A stretch of DNA of 64,000 nt from Chloroflexota bacterium (GCA_012514315.1 JAAZAN010000087.1:29725-93724); one strand, 5' to 3'; positions 49,402 to 58,287 are shown, numbered from the stretch's first letter. Translations and numbers: made by a program. Notes: a model not told the origin generated them from the letters alone.

Positions 49402-50334
49402 TCAACGCATGAACTCAATCACCTGAGCGCGTGTTGGGGTACCTTCCATAGGTCCCTTTCTCGTCACGGCCAGCGCCCCCACGGCGTTAGCGAAACGTCC
49501 CACTTCATCAAGACTCATTCGCTCCAACAAGCCCACCGTCACACCGGCGCAGAATGCGTCACCTGCACCGGTGGGGTCGGTCTCCTCGACCTGAAAGCCA
49601 GGTACTTCGAGGTCGCCGTGGGTTGCGAAGACTCTGCATCCTCTCGGGCCCTGCTTCAGGAACACGAGCTTACCCTGGGTAGCCCAGGTGTGACATCCCT
49701 CCTCGTCGTTGCGAGCGCCGGTCAACATCGCGGCTTCTCCCAGACTGGGTAAGATGACATCGGCCCGCTCGATGACCGGATCACACAGAGCGCGGATCTG
49801 TTCGGCGCTGAGCACTTCTGGGCGGATGTTTGGATCGAAGCTCACCTTCGCTTCAGCGGGCAGGTACGCGAGCGCCTGGTAGCAGGCTTCACGTGCCGAT
49901 TCGCACACCGCCAGGTTGCACCCGGTCAGATGTAGCCAGCGGGTCGCCCCGAAGTATGCTGGATCAACGTAGTCCGGCGCTAACTGGCCGGCCGCTGCAT
50001 CGCGCCAGTGGAAAATGAACTTGCGGCTGCCATCACTGAAATAGGCAACGAATGCAACGCCGGTGGTGTGATCGGTTAGGACGCGCACACGGGAAGAATC
50101 GACGCCGTCTCGCTCGAACCGGTCCAGCAGACAGCGTCCGAAATCGTCCTGCCCGACCGCGCCGATGAATCCGGCGGGATGACCCAGGCGGGCGACCGCA
50201 TCGATGTAGATCGGGGTGTCGCCACTGGGGAATGGACCTACGAAGGTCCCTGGCTCATTCAGCGGACTGTCGAGATGGATGCGCATGATCTCGACCAGCA
50301 TGTTGCCCATCGAAATGACTTCGGGTTGTGCCAT
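49402..50334 (-). CDS. PfkB-family sugar/sugar-acid kinase
   Basis: 310 residues from ATG 50334 (AGGAGG at the right distance); the longer frame overlaps pepT. Ribokinase-type motifs include ISMGNMLVEIMR, GPFPSGDTPIYIDAVARLG (substrate) and EETDPTGAGDAFCAGVTVGL with the catalytic Asp and anion-hole GAGD. Members phosphorylate ribose, fructose, tagatose, KDG or similar sugars. It starts 38 bp after pepT and is followed by RraA-like and RpiB genes, so it may supply phosphorylated sugar acids for an aldolase step. The exact substrate is not readable. Confidence 0.92.
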   Translation of the reverse strand: MAQPEVISMGNMLVEIMRIHLDSPLNEPGTFVGPFPSGDTPIYIDAVARLGHPAGFIGAVGQDDFGRCLLDRFERDGVDSSRVRVLTDHTTGVAFVAYFSDGSRKFIFHWRDAAAGQLAPDYVDPAYFGATRWLHLTGCNLAVCESAREACYQALAYLPAEAKVSFDPNIRPEVLSAEQIRALCDPVIERADVILPSLGEAAMLTGARNDEEGCHTWATQGKLVFLKQGPRGCRVFATHGDLEVPGFQVEETDPTGAGDAFCAGVTVGLLERMSLDEVGRFANAVGALAVTRKGPMEGTPTRAQVIEFMR

Positions 50335-50372
50335 AGTGCCTCCTGTGGGTGCAGCCATAGGCGAAACAGGTG

Positions 50373-51656
50373 TCACAAGCCAGTCGTCTGAGTGGAGGTG
50401 TCTTCCGAGCCGTTGTGGGCCCAGAGCTGCACGAGTCTGATGCAGACTTCGACAGCTCGCGCCATGTCTTGCAGGCTGACCCATTCGAGTGCGCTGTGAG
50501 CGTTGTGTGTCCCGGTGAACAAGTTGGGTGTGGGGATTCCCTTCTCCGTGAGACGGGATCCATCGGTGCCCCCTCGGGCCGCCCTAATGATCGGTGTGAT
50601 GCCCGATTGCTCGATTGCCTCGATAGCGAGATGGGCCGCTCGCATATCACGTTCGAGCCAATAGCGCATGTTGCGGTACTGGGGTGTGATCGTGCACGTG
50701 ATCTGTGCCCTGGATTCAGTAAGCGCGATGGCGCGGGCGATGGCCTGCAGCAACTCACCGTGCGCTTCAAGGCCGTCCAATTCGAAGTCGCGCAAGATGA
50801 AGTGCAGTTCCGCTTCGGCGACAGACCCCGTCATCCGATACAGATGGATGTACCCTTCGCGCTCCTCCGTTGTCTCGGGAGTCCGTGTGCCCTGGGGTAG
50901 ACACGAGACGAAGCGAGCAGCCAAATGGAGCGCGTTGACGAGCTTGCCTTTGGCAGAGCCTGGGTGAATGGGCACGCCCGCGATCCTGACCAGAGCCTTG
51001 TCAGCCGAGAACGTCTCGTAGCAGATCTCGCCGCACTCACCGCCGTCCAGAGTGTAGGCTACATCTGCTCCCAGGGCGTCGGGCGTGAGGAAATCCACCC
51101 CGCGCCCGATTTCCTCATCCGGTGTGAAAGCAATGCGCAACGTGCCGTGGGGTATCTCGGGGTGCTGGATCAGGTGAGTGGCGAGCGTCATAATAATCGC
51201 GATGCCTGCCTTGTCGTCAGCACCCAGGAGGGTGGTCCCGCTGGCGGTCACGATGTCCTCACCTATCTTGTTGGCCAACGCGGGATAGGCATCGGGCGTC
51301 AACACGCGCTCCGGCGCGTCGGGCAACGGGACACAGCCACCCGAGTAGTGACGATGGACGACTGGCCGCACGCCCGAGCCGCTCATTTCCGATGCAGTGT
51401 CCACGTGGGCCAGAAACGCGACCGTTGTGTCCGATGCGGCCGGCGCTGTAGCGGGAATGGTGCCCAGCACGCAACCATAATCGGTCAAGACGACGTCCTC
51501 TGCGCCAATGACGCCGAGCTCGTCTCTCAGGAGATTGAGCAGTTCCAGTTGTCCGGGTGTACTTGGAATGGCCTCGGATGACTCGTCGCTCTGCGTGTCG
51601 AACCGGACATAGCGTATGAAGCGTTCCTCAATCGCCTGTACGAAGTCGTTTTTCAC
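50373..51656 (-). CDS. pepT: Peptidase T (tripeptidase)
   Basis: 427 residues from GTG 51656, with AAGGAG upstream. It belongs to the M20 family: FLAHVDTASEMSG (zinc His and Asp), TLLGADDKAGIAI, FTPDEEIGRGVDFLT (catalytic Glu and the second metal Glu), YTLDGGECGEI and a C-terminal FTGTHNAHSALEWV (zinc His). The PepT-specific start RYVRFDTQSDE supports the assignment. It releases N-terminal residues from tripeptides. It leads a minus-strand operon with the PfkB kinase. Confidence 0.94.
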   Translation of the reverse strand: MKNDFVQAIEERFIRYVRFDTQSDESSEAIPSTPGQLELLNLLRDELGVIGAEDVVLTDYGCVLGTIPATAPAASDTTVAFLAHVDTASEMSGSGVRPVVHRHYSGGCVPLPDAPERVLTPDAYPALANKIGEDIVTASGTTLLGADDKAGIAIIMTLATHLIQHPEIPHGTLRIAFTPDEEIGRGVDFLTPDALGADVAYTLDGGECGEICYETFSADKALVRIAGVPIHPGSAKGKLVNALHLAARFVSCLPQGTRTPETTEEREGYIHLYRMTGSVAEAELHFILRDFELDGLEAHGELLQAIARAIALTESRAQITCTITPQYRNMRYWLERDMRAAHLAIEAIEQSGITPIIRAARGGTDGSRLTEKGIPTPNLFTGTHNAHSALEWVSLQDMARAVEVCIRLVQLWAHNGSEDTSTQTTGL

Positions 51657-51783
51657 CTGGCATCTCCTTGAGATAGTGATGTGTGAAGATGTGCGCGTGA
51701 TTGCATGAGAACCCGTCCTTGCCACCGGGTAAGCGACACAATTTCATGCACCATAGAATACGATGAGCGGCGCGGCGTGATTC

Positions 51784-51812
51784 TTGACAGGCGCGCGCCT
51801 ATCTAGTATAAT
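51784..51812 (+). promoter_or_regulatory. Consensus promoter of elongator tRNA-Met
   Basis: TTGACA (51784-51789), 17 bp, TATAAT (51807-51812), identical to the sigma70 consensus in both boxes and in spacing. Confidence 0.93.
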
Positions 51813-51835
51813 TCGCTACCAGACATCCGATTTGC

Positions 51836-51907
51836 GGCGACGTAGCTCAATGGCAGAGCAGGGGACTCATAAGCCCTTGGTTCTCAGTTCAAATCTGAGC
51901 GTCGCCA
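51836..51907 (+). tRNA. tRNA-Met (CAT), elongator type
   Basis: 72 nt, CCA not encoded. Acceptor GGCGACG pairs with CGTCGCC (all 7 bp, so not an initiator). D arm GCTC-AATGGCA-GAGC, T arm CTCAG-TTCAAAT-CTGAG. The anticodon arm GGGGA-CTCATAA-GCCCT shows an A31-G39 mismatch and a 27-43 G-U pair. Anticodon CAT could also belong to tRNA-Ile2 (lysidine-modified); the start GGCxACGTAGCTCA is like elongator Met. Confidence 0.88.
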
Positions 51908-51911
51908 CTGG

Positions 51912-51950
51912 AGAGACCCCAGGGAGGCGCGGAAATCCTCCGGGGTCTCT
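51912..51950 (+). terminator. Terminator after elongator tRNA-Met
   Basis: AGAGACCCC (51912-51920) pairs with GGGGTCTCT (51942-51950), with an inner GGAGG/CCTCC stem, followed by TGTGTATT. It lies 5 nt past the tRNA and a few bases from the stop of the convergent transketolase-like gene, so it may serve both. Confidence 0.85.
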
Positions 51951-51956
51951 TGTGTA

Positions 51957-54314
51957 TTATGCTATCGCAGCCTCTAGCTCTGCCTGCAACCGGGCCAGCC
52001 GCGCCTGGCGATCCCGTGCGAATCGCTCGATCCCGTCGAGCACCCAATCCGGCGAGAGATGGGCTTCCTCAAGTACTTCGTCCAGCGTTCCGCCGGTACG
52101 CCAGCAATCGTCCCAGTCAGCTGAGAGCGTGTACTCCTCGGCGATCTTGTTGAACAGCCAATCGTGCATCAGCCAACGGGCCTGCGTGGTGATGACCATC
52201 GAGTCCAGGCGATCGCCAGGGGAGAGGGTACGCGCGCGGTAGTCCTCATCCTGCAGAGCGAATAGCTGCGGGCTGGTTGCACACACGATCTTGACGTTGG
52301 GCCCGTCTGCATCCAGGCGTGGCATGATCCTCACAACGCTGGCCATTGCGCTGGTACCCTGTACGATCACGGTGCCTGCTTTGGGACGGTCGTTGCGAAA
52401 GGTCCGTACCACGTAGGCGCCGCGAGCGGCCTCGAAGTGCGACGGCATTCCGAGCTTCTCTCGATCCGGGATCTCGATCGCCGGGCGTGTCAGGTGAAGT
52501 GCTACAATGGGCGCCTTCTGGCGCAGGGCTGTACCCAGCAACACCGGTACTTCATTGTGCTCCCAGGGATGGATGTTGATTACCTGACCCTCGGGGAAGA
52601 GCTGGGTGACACCCGGTGCGAAGATGCCGAAATGGGTTCGGCTGTCATCGGCGGTCTCAGGCCCAGAGTGCCCAGCGACCCAGATGATCTTGCCCAACTT
52701 CCACTCGCAGTCCTGGGCCATCTGGCTCAACAGGCGCATCATCCCATATTTGAGGTAGGAGAACGAACCATAGGTAGAACATGCCCCCCAGAATCCATTG
52801 AACGTTTCCTCTGGGTTGGACGCGAAGTTGACACTAGCGACGCCGGCCAGGATGCCAGCATTGGCGAACTCAGTGATCTCTTGAGGGAGCAGCACGCCAT
52901 CGTCCGTCCCATAGCGGCTATACCATCCGTAACCCGGGAAGTCACTGTAGGCCTTGGCGAAACCGTTGATCTGCGTCGACCCGGCGAGGTCGGCCGAGCA
53001 GGCGAGGACGAGAGGACGGCGGTATTTGGATGCGCCGAATGCGTTGACCCACGCGCCCCAGGATCCGAATGCCTGGCGATTGGCGGCAACGGTCTCCGGC
53101 GCGACGAATAGATCGGTGGGATAGGACGTGTAGTCGGTCAGACGATCGTCCTCGAAAGGGTTGCCGGTGTTCATGAGGAACGTGGGTGTATCCCGGGGCA
53201 CGCTCTCACCGAGCTCGACGAGTCGATCAGCGAGGTAGTCGACTAGTGTCTGGTCGCGATGCAGCACGCCAATCACGGCTCGAAGATTCGCCTCGAATTC
53301 CGCGTGTAGTGACTCCAGGTCGGTGGGAGCGCAGGCTCCGAAATTGGCGAACTGAACATCGTACTTCTCTGCGAAGGGTCTCTTCGTCTCCCAGAAGAGC
53401 TCGCAGTCAATGGGGTGGGGCGACCCATGCGACGCGTTGTCGTATAGCAGGTAGTCCCGGCCTTTGCGGTTTCTGATCCATGCGGCGCTGGGCGCCTGGG
53501 AGGGATTTTCGCTATTGATCATAGTGAGGATTGTCTCGGTGACGTCCTCCCATCGGTCGCCCGATTCTGCGCCGAATACGTTCCACCCGTGGGAAGCGAA
53601 CCAGTCATCGGGCGTCCCGAACACCGCGCTGCTCACAGGATGATCGTCAATCCCGAAGTCATTCCAGTCGACGATGAAGTAGAGGTTGTCCAGTGCCATG
53701 CCCCAGGCTGAGTTCAGCGTCTCGTGTGTGGCGCCGGGTGTGAGACCTCCCTCGCCCTCCAGGATGAAGACCTTGACGCCTTCGGCGCCGGCTCGCTTCA
53801 GTGCCAGGGCGGCGCCCGCCGCGGCGGGACTCCCGTGGCCCGAAGGGCCGGTATTGAATTTGAGGAACAGAGTCTTGCCGGCCATCTCCGCGTGACCCGA
53901 GAGGCCGCCACGACGCCGGAATGTCAGCAAATCCTCCCAGTATAGTGCGCGCTCTTGAGCGTCTGGAATTCGGTAACGATCGTTGTCCGTCTGCGCATGC
54001 TTGATGCGCAGCGCTTCGTTCAGCACGGCCATTGTGCAGTAGATCAGAGGGATTGTGTGGCCGGCTCCCAGGATGAACCGATCACCGAATGGTTTCTCGG
54101 GATGTCGGATATCCCATCTCATTGCACCACTCAACAGTAGGGCCAGGAGCGCATGGACTTTGGACCGTGAGCCGCCGGGATGGCCACTCTGACGGTAGTT
54201 CAGGATCAGATCGATGAGTTGGTCAATCATGTCTTTGGTCTTTTCCCACTGCGGGAAGACCTGGGTGAGTTGCTCGAGTTGATTCGTAACACGGTCACAG
54301 GGCGATGTGGTCAT
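51957..54314 (-). CDS. Divergent transketolase-like ThDP enzyme
   Basis: 785 residues from ATG 54314 (GGAGAG upstream). It has the transketolase layout in one chain: ThDP pyrophosphate domain (YRQSGHPGGSRSKVHAL, then VFILEGEGGLTPGATHETLNS in place of GDGxxxEG-type, and IVDWNDFGIDDH), a PYR domain (VASVNFASNPEETFNGFWG with the Glu of the FASNPEE motif at the cofactor Glu position) and a C-terminal domain (NVKIVCATSPQLFAL). Classical motifs SGHPGLPLG and GDGCLMEG are changed, so substrate use is uncertain. It is longer than common transketolases (about 660). It lies divergent from a DUF1537 acid-sugar kinase. It is not a phosphoketolase: GHWGTTPG-type motifs are missing. Confidence 0.82.
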   Translation of the reverse strand: MTTSPCDRVTNQLEQLTQVFPQWEKTKDMIDQLIDLILNYRQSGHPGGSRSKVHALLALLLSGAMRWDIRHPEKPFGDRFILGAGHTIPLIYCTMAVLNEALRIKHAQTDNDRYRIPDAQERALYWEDLLTFRRRGGLSGHAEMAGKTLFLKFNTGPSGHGSPAAAGAALALKRAGAEGVKVFILEGEGGLTPGATHETLNSAWGMALDNLYFIVDWNDFGIDDHPVSSAVFGTPDDWFASHGWNVFGAESGDRWEDVTETILTMINSENPSQAPSAAWIRNRKGRDYLLYDNASHGSPHPIDCELFWETKRPFAEKYDVQFANFGACAPTDLESLHAEFEANLRAVIGVLHRDQTLVDYLADRLVELGESVPRDTPTFLMNTGNPFEDDRLTDYTSYPTDLFVAPETVAANRQAFGSWGAWVNAFGASKYRRPLVLACSADLAGSTQINGFAKAYSDFPGYGWYSRYGTDDGVLLPQEITEFANAGILAGVASVNFASNPEETFNGFWGACSTYGSFSYLKYGMMRLLSQMAQDCEWKLGKIIWVAGHSGPETADDSRTHFGIFAPGVTQLFPEGQVINIHPWEHNEVPVLLGTALRQKAPIVALHLTRPAIEIPDREKLGMPSHFEAARGAYVVRTFRNDRPKAGTVIVQGTSAMASVVRIMPRLDADGPNVKIVCATSPQLFALQDEDYRARTLSPGDRLDSMVITTQARWLMHDWLFNKIAEEYTLSADWDDCWRTGGTLDEVLEEAHLSPDWVLDGIERFARDRQARLARLQAELEAAIA

Positions 54315-54598
54315 AGCTAAAGCTCTCCGAGGCAAGTATGGTCGGCGACATCGGACAATCGATGTGCACTATGTCGGTAAACTTCACGAGTTATCCGCTC
54401 CAGATGGCGACACCGTGTCGATTATACGACAGGAAGCTGCAGGGGAAAACCGATGCGGTCCGCGAAAGCATAGCGCCTTGGGGTGGCAAAGACTCGACAC
54501 AAGCAAACAGCGGCATTCTGGCTTGTGCTTTGGGAGAGGATGGTCGACAATGGTCTTGGGAGAGAGTCGCTTGGGATTTGGCCGGAAGGAGTGGACAA

Positions 54599-56008
54599 GT
54601 GAAGGTTGATCGTCAACAGTTTGTTGATACGTTGCCGCCGGAGTGGCCGGAGGATTTGACGTCCCGCCTCTGTGATCGGATGTCGAAGGCGGATATGAAG
54701 GTCGTTGTGCTGGATGATGATCCAACGGGCACACAAACGGTGCACGATGTCACTGTCCTGACCGGTTGGTCTGAGGAAGCACTGGCTCGCGAGTTGTTAA
54801 GCACTGAGACAGTCGTCTATGTCCTGACAAATACGCGGGCGATGCCGCTGACCCAGGCCGCGGCAGTGAACCGTGAGATCGCGGCGAACCTTAGGCGAGC
54901 TTGTCGGGCTACTGGCCGGGAGTTCGTCGTTGTGAGTCGCAGCGACTCGACGCTGCGAGGCCATTATCCCGGCGAAGTTGAAGCCCTGATTGACGGGCTG
55001 GAACAGGCGATAGACGGTGTGCTCATTGTACCGTTCTTTCTGGAGGGCGGGCGTTACACCGCAGGTGACACCCACTACGTTGAGGAAGAGGGTTGGCTGA
55101 TGCCTGCAGCCGAGACGCCATACGCGCAGGATCCTGTATTCGGGTACAGTAGCTCGAACCTCAAGGCGTGGGTCAGCGAGAAGACCGGTGGCCGCATAGC
55201 GCCAGACGATGTGGCGAGTATCTCCCTAGACACGATCCGGTGTGGAGGTCCCGAGGCGGTGGCCACCGAGCTGGTCGCTCTCACGGATGGTCGGGTATGC
55301 GTAGTGAATGCGATGTCATACTGTGATCTGGAGGTGTTGGTTGCGGGTATCTTGCAGGCTGAGGCTACGGGAGCGCGGTTCATCTACCGGACGGCCGCAT
55401 CATTCGTTCGGGTCCGAGGCGGTATCGCCGCCCGTGGGCTTCTCACATCCTCAGATCTGGCGATGCCCGGCCATGGGGGCGGGTTGATCGTTGTGGGTTC
55501 GTTTGTGGAGAAGACGACGCGACAGGTGGAGGTAGCGCGATTACAGTGGCCCGATATGTGTTTCGTCGAGGTGACCGTTGCCCGGCTACTGGCGGAATGC
55601 GAGCGCCATGAGGAGATTGACCGGGCGATCGGGCTGGTGGAAGGGGCACTAGAGGACGGGCGAGATGCGATGGTCTGTACGAGCCGCCAGTTGATCGCCG
55701 GTCCTGATCGGGTCACATCACTCAGGATTGGCCAGATCGTGTCCAGGTCGCTGGTGAGTATCGTCGCAGGGTTGTCTGTGCGGCCTCGGTGGATGATCGC
55801 CAAAGGGGGGATTACTTCATCCGACATCGCAACGGATGCGCTCGGCGTGGGGCAGGCCCGCGTGTGGGGGCAGGCGATTCCGGGTGTGCCGATCTGGCGC
55901 CTGGGTTCCGAGAGCCATTGGCCCAATCTGACCTACGTTGTCTTTCCTGGTAACGTGGGCACGGATGACGCTATTGCGGATATGATCCGGATCCTGCGGG
56001 GATGGTAG
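54599..56008 (+). CDS. Four-carbon acid sugar kinase family protein (DUF1537)
   Basis: 469 residues from GTG 54599 (AAGGAG seven bases upstream); the longer frame over 87 codons has no such signal. The N-terminal substrate domain carries VVLDDDPTGTQTVHDV (the DDxTG motif) and VVSRSDSTLRGHYPGEV, and the C-terminal nucleotide domain has PRWMIAKGGITSSDIATDALGV and VWRLG-type (PIWRLGSESHWP). This kinase family phosphorylates tetronate and related acid sugars. Its usual partners are RraA/class II aldolases and dehydrogenases; here an RraA-like gene lies 5 kb away. The 284-bp gap 54315-54598 to the divergent transketolase-like gene holds no clear promoter. Confidence 0.88.
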   Translation: MKVDRQQFVDTLPPEWPEDLTSRLCDRMSKADMKVVVLDDDPTGTQTVHDVTVLTGWSEEALARELLSTETVVYVLTNTRAMPLTQAAAVNREIAANLRRACRATGREFVVVSRSDSTLRGHYPGEVEALIDGLEQAIDGVLIVPFFLEGGRYTAGDTHYVEEEGWLMPAAETPYAQDPVFGYSSSNLKAWVSEKTGGRIAPDDVASISLDTIRCGGPEAVATELVALTDGRVCVVNAMSYCDLEVLVAGILQAEATGARFIYRTAASFVRVRGGIAARGLLTSSDLAMPGHGGGLIVVGSFVEKTTRQVEVARLQWPDMCFVEVTVARLLAECERHEEIDRAIGLVEGALEDGRDAMVCTSRQLIAGPDRVTSLRIGQIVSRSLVSIVAGLSVRPRWMIAKGGITSSDIATDALGVGQARVWGQAIPGVPIWRLGSESHWPNLTYVVFPGNVGTDDAIADMIRILRGW

Positions 56009-56148
56009 ACCTGGAGATTGCTCAAATACCTACACGAGAAGTGAGTTACGCTGCTATTGTGTGTTGGCGAACGCAACCCCACACGTGATCATTGAGTGAG
56101 ATGGTACTGCATACCGATGATCACCCGCTGGTGGTCTGGAGTGGTTAC

Positions 56149-56523
56149 TTACTCCTCATCGCCTTCGAAGAGATCTGACGCGCAGTATGGGCAGACACGC
56201 CAATCGGGGCGCACCGCACGTCCGCATTCTGGGCAGTGGGATCGTGGGCCGCTCTCGGATGAGCCTCTCGGACGGCCCAGCCAGATCGCCGCCATCACCA
56301 GCAACGCAATGTGGCTGGACGGAATCGTTAGAATCAGTAGCGTGATGACTGCTGCGCCGAGAAACTCACCAAACGTCGTTCCACCGCCCTCGTGTAGATC
56401 CCTGTAGAGCACACTCAGGCTGGTATTGATTGGGTCCATCACGATGACCAAAGCCAACAGGAGCACGCTCAACGCGCCCAGCCCGATAAGGATAAGTGCC
56501 AGCCTCTTTGCTCGTGTACTCAT
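56149..56523 (-). CDS. Small membrane protein with C-terminal zinc ribbon
   Basis: 124 residues. Two hydrophobic helices (LALILIGLGALSVLLLALVIV and VITLLILTIPSSHIALLVMAAIWL) flank a short loop. A C-terminal zinc ribbon reads HCPECGRAVRPDWRVCPYC, i.e. CxxC-x10-CxxC. The order N-terminal double helix and cytosolic zinc ribbon is common in small Chloroflexota proteins of unknown function. It is near two larger zinc-ribbon membrane proteins (57172-59579), so a common process is possible. Confidence 0.7.
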   Translation of the reverse strand: MSTRAKRLALILIGLGALSVLLLALVIVMDPINTSLSVLYRDLHEGGGTTFGEFLGAAVITLLILTIPSSHIALLVMAAIWLGRPRGSSESGPRSHCPECGRAVRPDWRVCPYCASDLFEGDEE

Positions 56524-56928
56524 CTTGTCACACTACTCCTATGGAATCGAACCAACGTGTGCACAGCCTTCCCAAGATCTGCAGGCTCCCTGCGAATCCG
56601 CCCTGCAGGTACGGCGCCGCTAGTACCATCGTCTTATTGACGCCCCAATTGACTTCCATATATACTGGATGCAGACAGACCGCCTGTCGGCACAGCACAT
56701 TGCAGGAGAAATCGGTAACCATCATAATGAAGGCGGCATAGTGTGCTGCATCCACGTGTTATCAGTGTGTAACTCGGCTGGCGGAATTCTACTACCCTAA
56801 ACAGGCACGAGCAAATTGCGCCGTTGTCTGTTGTTTGATGGTCGGCCATGTCCAGCGCGCGGCTAGTTGATCTGTATCGTGTTTCGACGTATAGTCGTTC
56901 ATTCGGTAGGAGAAGGGAGGTGGTGACG
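56524..56928. other. Intergenic region, 405 bp
   Basis: Between the divergent zinc-ribbon membrane gene and the pilin gene. The right end holds the pilin promoter at 56867-56895. I found no RNA gene, long palindrome or repeat in the remainder; the open frames across it look like shadows. Confidence 0.55.
56867..56895 (+). promoter_or_regulatory. Sigma70-type promoter of the Flp pilin gene
   Basis: TTGATC (56867-56872), a 17-bp spacer and TATAGT (56890-56895). The leader is about 27 nt and contains GGGAGG before ATG 56929. Confidence 0.7.
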
Positions 56929-57075
56929 ATGTTGTTCCTGCCCAGGGAAGAGGGGCAAGGACTGGTCGAGTATGCGCTGATTCTTGTCTTGGTGTCACTT
57001 ATTGTCATTGTCATTCTCGCACTGCTTGGACCAGCCATCGGAAACGTTTTCAGCCTGGTGATAGATCACATCTGA
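56929..57075 (+). CDS. Flp/Fap-type pilin subunit
   Basis: 48 residues from ATG 56929. The sequence LPREEGQGLVEYALILVLVS is the Flp pilin signature: a short charged leader, Gly, then E and Y at positions 5-6 (GLVEYALIL) and a long hydrophobic helix (about 15-37). Flp pilins are processed by a TadV-like prepilin peptidase and assembled by the Tad machine; no tad gene is present here, so the partners must be elsewhere. It has its own promoter and a strong terminator, as expected for an abundant subunit. Confidence 0.88.
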   Translation: MLFLPREEGQGLVEYALILVLVSLIVIVILALLGPAIGNVFSLVIDHI

Positions 57076-57105
57076 GACTCTGTTGTAAGTTTGCTGATTC
57101 ATTGT

Positions 57106-57143
57106 GCAGGCAGGTCCCGCTCTTCAGAGCGGGACCTGCCTGC
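57106..57143. terminator. Strong bidirectional terminator
   Basis: An 18-bp perfect inverted repeat: 57106-57123 (starts GCAGGCAGGTCCCGC) and 57126-57143, with only two unpaired central bases. It lies between the pilin gene and the convergent zinc-ribbon gene. TATCT follows on the plus strand. Confidence 0.85.
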
Positions 57144-57171
57144 TATCTACTGAGGCTACCCGGTCAATCCA

Positions 57172-58287
57172 CTACAACCAATCCTCCAACTCACTCCGCC
57201 CGTTGTGCGTCCAGGCCGCAATCGCGGGAATCGGCGCGCCAATGGCGGTAACGACGCCAAGAACCAGGAGGACGGCGCCTGCTGCACCTCCAGGCGGGAA
57301 TACGGCGCCCAGCAACGCGAGTGATCCACCCAGGACGAACAGGAGCAGGGCGATACCGCCCAGAACGAGCGATACCGTCGTCGCCTTCTTTGTCGATGCC
57401 CTCTTGACGCCGCTCACCCGGCCGTTCTGTCCGTTGACCATCACGGGCCAATCGTGCTCTCCCTCACGGTACCAGGTCACGTAGGCTGGCAGCAGTAGTA
57501 GGGTCCAATGGAGCTCTCCGAAAGCGGCCTCCAGGGCGAAGTCCCGGATGTGATCGGCGCCTGCGGCCTGCAGACAGTCGCTCTCGCACGCTCTGGCCAA
57601 TGCGGCCTCAGCCTCTGGCCGCGCGGCCTCGGGTGTGCGTGAAGGTGCAGATATTACGCTCTGCTGTACGTGTTCCGGACGATACTCGGCGCGCTGGCTC
57701 AGGTCGAAGCTACCCAGTCGTTTCATCAACTGCTGATGGCCATCCAATGCCGGAGTAGGCAGGTTCTCATATCGGCGATCGACCTGGCCCATACGAGGTT
57801 CCCAGCGGGTTCTAGTCTCCTGAACCTGTCGGGATTGCCAACCGGCGCCCTCCCGGTATCTGTCCTGATAGCTGACGGCCTGGTAATCAAACCCAATATC
57901 GGCGCGCCACACACCCAGCACGCGACCGTCAACGAGCCAGACTGGGATCATATAGCGCGCAGCGCGCCCGGACAGCGCCCGGGTATCCATGTCCGCTGGC
58001 CGAAATGGGACCCCCTGAGCCCAGCGGCCGAGGATAGTGTCCAAATTCCGCTCTGAGACGGCATAGGGCACGAGCATCTCAGGAGATTCGCCTCGCGGGT
58101 AGATTGGCTCGACGGTGATTGATGCCTGAGCGCAGTAAGGACAGCGCGCTGGAACATCCGGCCCGGCAACCAGATGCAAGCGCTCACACTGTGTACAGTG
58201 GATGGCTGTCAGTGGTGTTCCCCAGATAGATGCCAGGTCAGCAGGCCCGTGCCCTTGATCGATCGTTTTGCCACTCTCCGATGTCAT
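57172..58287 (-). CDS. Zinc-ribbon membrane protein, paralogue B
   Basis: 371 residues. The N-terminal zinc ribbon is IHCTQCERLHLVAG...ARCPYC (CxxC-x15-CxxC). A middle region of about 200 residues includes RYMIPVWLVDGRVLGVW (family core: PYWxFD in related proteins). The C-terminal part carries LLLPAYVTWYREGEHDWPVMVNGQNGRVSG, then two transmembrane helices. It overlaps the upstream paralogue's stop (ATGA) and has the same VMVNGQNGxVxGxK motif, so both descend from one gene. The family is sometimes misread as a helicase or primosomal protein N'. Function unknown. Confidence 0.78.
   Translation of the reverse strand: MTSESGKTIDQGHGPADLASIWGTPLTAIHCTQCERLHLVAGPDVPARCPYCAQASITVEPIYPRGESPEMLVPYAVSERNLDTILGRWAQGVPFRPADMDTRALSGRAARYMIPVWLVDGRVLGVWRADIGFDYQAVSYQDRYREGAGWQSRQVQETRTRWEPRMGQVDRRYENLPTPALDGHQQLMKRLGSFDLSQRAEYRPEHVQQSVISAPSRTPEAARPEAEAALARACESDCLQAAGADHIRDFALEAAFGELHWTLLLLPAYVTWYREGEHDWPVMVNGQNGRVSGVKRASTKKATTVSLVLGGIALLLFVLGGSLALLGAVFPPGGAAGAVLLVLGVVTAIGAPIPAIAAWTHNGRSELEDWL

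Noticed and set aside
51957..54314. Phosphoketolase (xfp) annotation
   Set aside because: Size fits, but GHWGTTPG-type phosphoketolase motifs are missing and the motifs match a transketolase-like fold.
56524..56928. A hidden RNA gene in the gap before the pilin
   Set aside because: No tRNA arms, long stems or terminator consistent with an RNA gene were found.
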